Source: Nonomuraea soli
GTDB lineage: Bacteria; Actinomycetota; Actinomycetes; Streptosporangiales; Streptosporangiaceae
DNA: 64,000 nucleotides
Assembly: GCF_013761175.1 (NCBI RefSeq)
Contig: NZ_JACDUR010000009.1
Coordinates: forward strand, 434,001 to 498,000
Reading direction: 5' to 3'
How positions within the stretch are numbered: position 1 is the first letter of the stretch; every line of letters starts with the position of its first letter. Position numbers and translations under genes: made by a program. The notes beneath the pieces were generated by a model. It was not told where the DNA came from and searched no databases. It was given only the letters and a program-made list of their open reading frames with translations. Positions 60,935 to 64,000 of this stretch are shown here, piece after piece.

Positions 60935-61965
60935 GAGTGACGCGCCTCCGGAACCAGGACCTGCTGCAGGCCGTCGAACTCCTCCACGCACCGGCCCGAG
61001 CCCAGCGCCACCGAGTCGAGCGCGTTGTCGACCAGGTGCACCGGCATGCCCGTCTCGATCTTCAGCCGCTCCTCCATGCCCTTGAGCAGCGCTCCGCCAC
61101 CGGTGAGGGCGATGCCCCTGTCCATGATGTCGCCCGACAGCTCGGGCGGGCACTTGTCGAGCGTGGTGCGCACGGCGTCGACGATGGCGTTGACCTGTTC
61201 CTCCGTGGCCCTGCGGATCTCCTCCGCGCTCACCACGATCGTCTTGGGCAGCCCGCTCACCAGATCACGGCCACGGATCTCGGCATGACAGTCGTCGCCG
61301 GTGTCGCAGGCCGAGCCGATCGCCATCTTGATCTCCTCGGCGGTGCGCTCGCCGAGCATCAGGGAGTACTCCTTCTTGGCGAAGCTGATCACCGCCTGGT
61401 CCAGCTCGTCGCCGCCGACGCGGATCGACTGGCTGGTCACGACGCCGCCCATCGAGATGATCGCCACCTCGGTCGTGCCGCCGCCGATGTCGACCACCAT
61501 GTTGCCGGTCGGCTCGTGCACCGGCAGCCCGGCGCCCAGCGCCGCCGCCATCGGCTCCTCGATGATGTACACCTTGCGCGCGCCGGCCTGGTAACCGGCC
61601 TCCTTGACCGCCCGCTGCTCCACCCCGGTGATGCCGCTCGGCACCGCGATGATGATGCGCGGCTTGGCGAAATGGCGGCGCTTGTGCACGCGCTGGATGA
61701 AATAGCGCAGCATGCGCTCGGTGACGTCGAAGTCGGCGATGACGCCGTCCTTCAGCGGGCGCACGGCCACGATGTTGCCGGGCGTGCGCCCGATCATGCG
61801 CTTGGCCTCGATGCCCACCGCGACGATCTTGCCGGTGGCGGTGTTGATGGCGACGACCGACGGTTCGTTCAGAACGATGCCGCGGCCGCGCACGTAGACC
61901 AGCGTGTTGGCCGTGCCGAGATCGACCGCCATGTCGCGGCCGAGAAAGGCGAGCTTGCTACCCAT
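60931..61965 (-). CDS. mreB: Actin-like protein MreB
   Basis: 344 residues. Phosphate-1 motif MAVDLGTANTLVYV, GNMVVDIGGGTTEVAIIS and ALTGGGALLKG. It organises lateral wall synthesis or, in mycelial actinobacteria, spore-wall synthesis. The leader contains an inverted repeat CGTCACGT (61982-61989) / ACGTGACG (62026-62033) that might be regulatory. The 189-nt gap to ndk holds otherwise only the ndk terminator. Confidence 0.97.
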   Translation of the reverse strand: MGSKLAFLGRDMAVDLGTANTLVYVRGRGIVLNEPSVVAINTATGKIVAVGIEAKRMIGRTPGNIVAVRPLKDGVIADFDVTERMLRYFIQRVHKRRHFAKPRIIIAVPSGITGVEQRAVKEAGYQAGARKVYIIEEPMAAALGAGLPVHEPTGNMVVDIGGGTTEVAIISMGGVVTSQSIRVGGDELDQAVISFAKKEYSLMLGERTAEEIKMAIGSACDTGDDCHAEIRGRDLVSGLPKTIVVSAEEIRRATEEQVNAIVDAVRTTLDKCPPELSGDIMDRGIALTGGGALLKGMEERLKIETGMPVHLVDNALDSVALGSGRCVEEFDGLQQVLVPEARHS

Positions 61966-62103
61966 GGGGAAAGGAGCCTTCCGTCACGTCGTACGCGGAT
62001 GACTGCGGATCGCATCCGAATCGTAACGTGACGTACCCATCACTGAGCGCGATGAGAGCGTCCACACCAGAAAAATCTTGTCTCACTTCTTTAACATGCA
62101 AAA

Positions 62104-62141
62104 AGCCTGCCGCCCCCCAGCGTTGTGGGGTACGGCAGGCT
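62104..62141 (-). terminator. Terminator after ndk
   Basis: AGCCTGCCG / CGGCAGGCT outer stem with further C/G pairs inside, followed on the minus strand by TTTTTGC. 14 nt past the ndk stop. Confidence 0.85.
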
Positions 62142-62154
62142 CAGCGCCCGGCGC

Positions 62155-62565
62155 TCAGAAGCGGTCGGGGAAGAAGATCTTGATCTCGCGGGCGGCGGAC
62201 TCGGGCGAGTCGGAGCCGTGGACGACGTTCTCGCCGATCTCCAGGGCGTGGTCGCCGCGGATCGTGCCGGTGTTGGCCTTCACCGGGTCGGTGGCGCCGG
62301 CCAGCTGGCGGAACGCCTCGATCGCGCGCGGGCCCTCGACCACCAGCGCCACCAGCGGCGCGGAGGTGATGAACTCGACCAGCTCGCCGAAGAACGGCCG
62401 CTCGGTGTGCTCGGCGTAGTGCGCCTTGGCGGTCTCGGCGTCGAGGGTGCGCAGGTCCATGGCGACGACCTTGAGGCCCTTGCGCTCAATGCGGGCGATC
62501 ACGTCACCGATGAGGCCACGCTTCACCCCGTCGGGCTTGATCAGGACAAGAGTGCGCTCGGACAC
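62155..62565 (-). CDS. ndk: Nucleoside diphosphate kinase
   Basis: 136 residues from GTG 62565 (GGAG 8 nt upstream). N-terminus ERTLVLIKPDGVKRGLIG; phosphorylated His in NVVHGSDSPESA. It balances NTP pools. Conserved neighbour of mreB in actinobacteria. Confidence 0.98.
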   Translation of the reverse strand: MSERTLVLIKPDGVKRGLIGDVIARIERKGLKVVAMDLRTLDAETAKAHYAEHTERPFFGELVEFITSAPLVALVVEGPRAIEAFRQLAGATDPVKANTGTIRGDHALEIGENVVHGSDSPESAAREIKIFFPDRF

Positions 62566-62647
62566 TGGAGGTTCTCCTTTGAACAGGTCATGGTCATGAG
62601 TCGCGACGAAGGCGCGTGACGACGCTCAGCTTACCGTCAAGCGGCGG

Positions 62648-64000
62648 TCAGACGGTGTCCTCCGGGGACTGGGCGGGGGGTGGGACCACGGGGAGCTTGA
62701 GTGCGTCGCCGGTGATGCGGGGCACTTCCCCGGTGGGGGCGTCGTCCCGCTCGTCGTCATCGGCGCCGGGCGCGGCGGCCCTGTGCTCGGCCGACTCCAC
62801 GGGCCTGTGCTCGGCCGACTCGACGGGCCTGCGCTCGCCCGACTCGACGGGCCTGTGCTCACCCGACTCGACGTCTGCCCCTTCACTCACCTCGGCGGCG
62901 CTCTCGTGGCTCCTTGCCCCGGGCGCCACCTGGGGCGCTGTCTGTGGCCCCTCGCCGGCCCCTGCAGCGCCACCCTCGCCCGCCTGCGCCCCGGTCTCTG
63001 CATCGGCCCCTGTCCCGGCCGCTGACGCAGGCCCCTCTCCGGCCCCTGCGCGACCCCCGTGGCCAACGCGCCCCGACTCCTGCGACGCCGCCTGAGGCAC
63101 CTCTCGCGGCGCTACGGGTGACGCCGCGCCCTTACCCACGACCTCAGCCCCGCGCCCCTCACCGCCAAGGCCCTCCCCGGATCGGCCCTCGGCGCCCGGC
63201 ACACCCTTCCCCGCGCCCCTGCCATCGCCAGAACTCCGCCCCCCGGCAGCACCCCGACGCTCGTCAGCCAGCGCCTTGACCTCCCTCACAGGGGCCGCAT
63301 CGCCATCCTCCTGCCGAGCCACCACCACGGAAGCCAGCACCGGCGCCTCGGCCCCTCCCGAGTCCTCGCCCGAAAGCGAGCTCCCCGGCACAGCGGCAGG
63401 CGCGGGCGCCGGAACCACGGGCACCACCGGCGTCTCCTCGGCAACCGCCTCCCGAGTCCCCTTCCCCCCGCCGGACCCCGGCACGACCTCCGGAGCCCCA
63501 CCACCCGCCACCGGCTCCCTGCGCGCACGCCACGACGCCAGCACGATGATCGCCACCACCAGGAACCCGCCCAGAAGCGCCCACAGATGCAGCGCCCCCA
63601 CGAAGTTGTCGACCAACTGCTGCTGGTTCCGCGCCTCCCGCAGCAGCGTCACCTGCACCCCGGTCCCCAGCAGATAACCCGCCAGCACCCCGGGGAAGCA
63701 CAAGGTGAGCGCGAAGAGCGCCCCGCCGATGGCCGCCTGCCGTACAGCGGCCGTCAGGGCCACCGCGGCGCCCGCCGCCAGGAACGTGAAAGGCACCACC
63801 AGCCACATCCCGGCCGAAGTCGGCACCATCGCCCGCACGCAGCACAGGCCCATGACGATGGCGAGCAGCCCGGCGGGAACCATCCACCGGTGCGAGTCGC
63901 GCCCCCACCGCACGACCGCCACCGCGGCGACCACCGCCAGGACGGCGGCGATGGCGAACGGCTTCCACAGCCCGCTCAGCCCCGGCCCGCCCAGCCCGCC
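62648..64000 (-). CDS. Membrane protein with long charged tail (5' partial)
   Basis: The frame stays open to the window end, so the N-terminus is missing; 450 residues are visible. Four or five hydrophobic segments (first 170 residues) and then a cytoplasmic-type tail rich in Gly, Ala, Glu and Pro. Near its end are four 8-residue repeats of the VESxExRP type. The position beside ndk often holds a DUF4233 protein, but this sequence does not clearly match it. Function unknown. Confidence 0.6.
   Translation of the reverse strand, partial: GGLGGPGLSGLWKPFAIAAVLAVVAAVAVVRWGRDSHRWMVPAGLLAIVMGLCCVRAMVPTSAGMWLVVPFTFLAAGAAVALTAAVRQAAIGGALFALTLCFPGVLAGYLLGTGVQVTLLREARNQQQLVDNFVGALHLWALLGGFLVVAIIVLASWRARREPVAGGGAPEVVPGSGGGKGTREAVAEETPVVPVVPAPAPAAVPGSSLSGEDSGGAEAPVLASVVVARQEDGDAAPVREVKALADERRGAAGGRSSGDGRGAGKGVPGAEGRSGEGLGGEGRGAEVVGKGAASPVAPREVPQAASQESGRVGHGGRAGAGEGPASAAGTGADAETGAQAGEGGAAGAGEGPQTAPQVAPGARSHESAAEVSEGADVESGEHRPVESGERRPVESAEHRPVESAEHRAAAPGADDDERDDAPTGEVPRITGDALKLPVVPPPAQSPEDTV
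62777..62872 (-). repeat. Four tandem 24-bp repeats
   Basis: Units at 62777, 62801, 62825 and 62849, differing at a few positions. In frame they encode VESAEHRP, VESAEHRP, VESGERRP and VESGEHRP-type units of the partial membrane protein's tail. Confidence 0.9.

Overview
The window is very GC-rich, uses many GTG starts, and has many genes whose start codon sits 6-10 nt after a TANNNT -10 box (leaderless mRNAs). Its core gene order is ndk-mreB-mreC-mreD-mrdA-rodA-radical SAM-DUF2344-rne-rplU-rpmA-obgE-proB-proA-nadD-rsfS-phosphatase-tRNA-Ala. Together these point to a filamentous actinobacterium, most likely of the Streptosporangiales (Nonomuraea- or Streptosporangium-like). The genus is inference; the core gene order is directly visible.

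Layout. 1-3860: the C-terminal part of a TcA-type insecticidal toxin-complex protein, cut by the window edge. 4.1-20.6 kb: accessory and housekeeping genes: a TIGR00027-type methyltransferase, tRNA-Ala(GGC), an ECF41 sigma factor, an MFS exporter coupled to an AlaX-like editing protein, an SRPBCC protein, two coupled membrane proteins, DUF523, an FMN reductase coupled to a DrrAB-type ABC exporter, a 1041-aa AAA regulator, a DyP peroxidase, small membrane proteins and a WYL regulator with a clear operator.

20.6-32.2 kb: a hemicellulose-degradation locus. A LacI regulator (coupled to a double-GNAT protein) faces a forward block of GH43, GH62, GH43-CBM6 and GH27 enzymes. A reverse block of GH10 xylanase and CE1 esterase converges on it. 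All six enzymes are secreted, and five carry CBM13 ricin-type lectin modules. The two outer ends carry matching LacI-type operators (TGTTARCGCTAACA) and GAAA-T-TTTC palindromes, so the locus looks like one regulon.

32.2-50.9 kb: the conserved block from tRNA-Ala to rne and DUF2344, read on the minus strand. Insertions in it include an ABC exporter between nadD and rsfS, a forward M48 protease with an apparently dead neutral metallopeptidase, a Ser/Thr kinase with a repetitive linker, and a beta-helix lipoprotein between obgE and proB. The rpmA-obgE gap carries a 256-bp element made of two 89-bp inverted arms.

51.0-54.5 kb: a forward accessory island splits DUF2344 from its usual radical-SAM neighbour. 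It holds a decayed E1/ThiF-like gene behind a strong leaderless promoter, a 36-codon ORF, a DUF6879-like protein, an M50-type membrane protease with a possible PqqD-like N-terminus, and an RmlD-like reductase, the last three coupled by GTGA overlaps. It resembles a peptide-modification (RiPP-like) locus, but its product is unknown. 54.5-64 kb: the cell-elongation operon (mreBCD-mrdA-rodA), ndk and a partial membrane protein with a repetitive tail.
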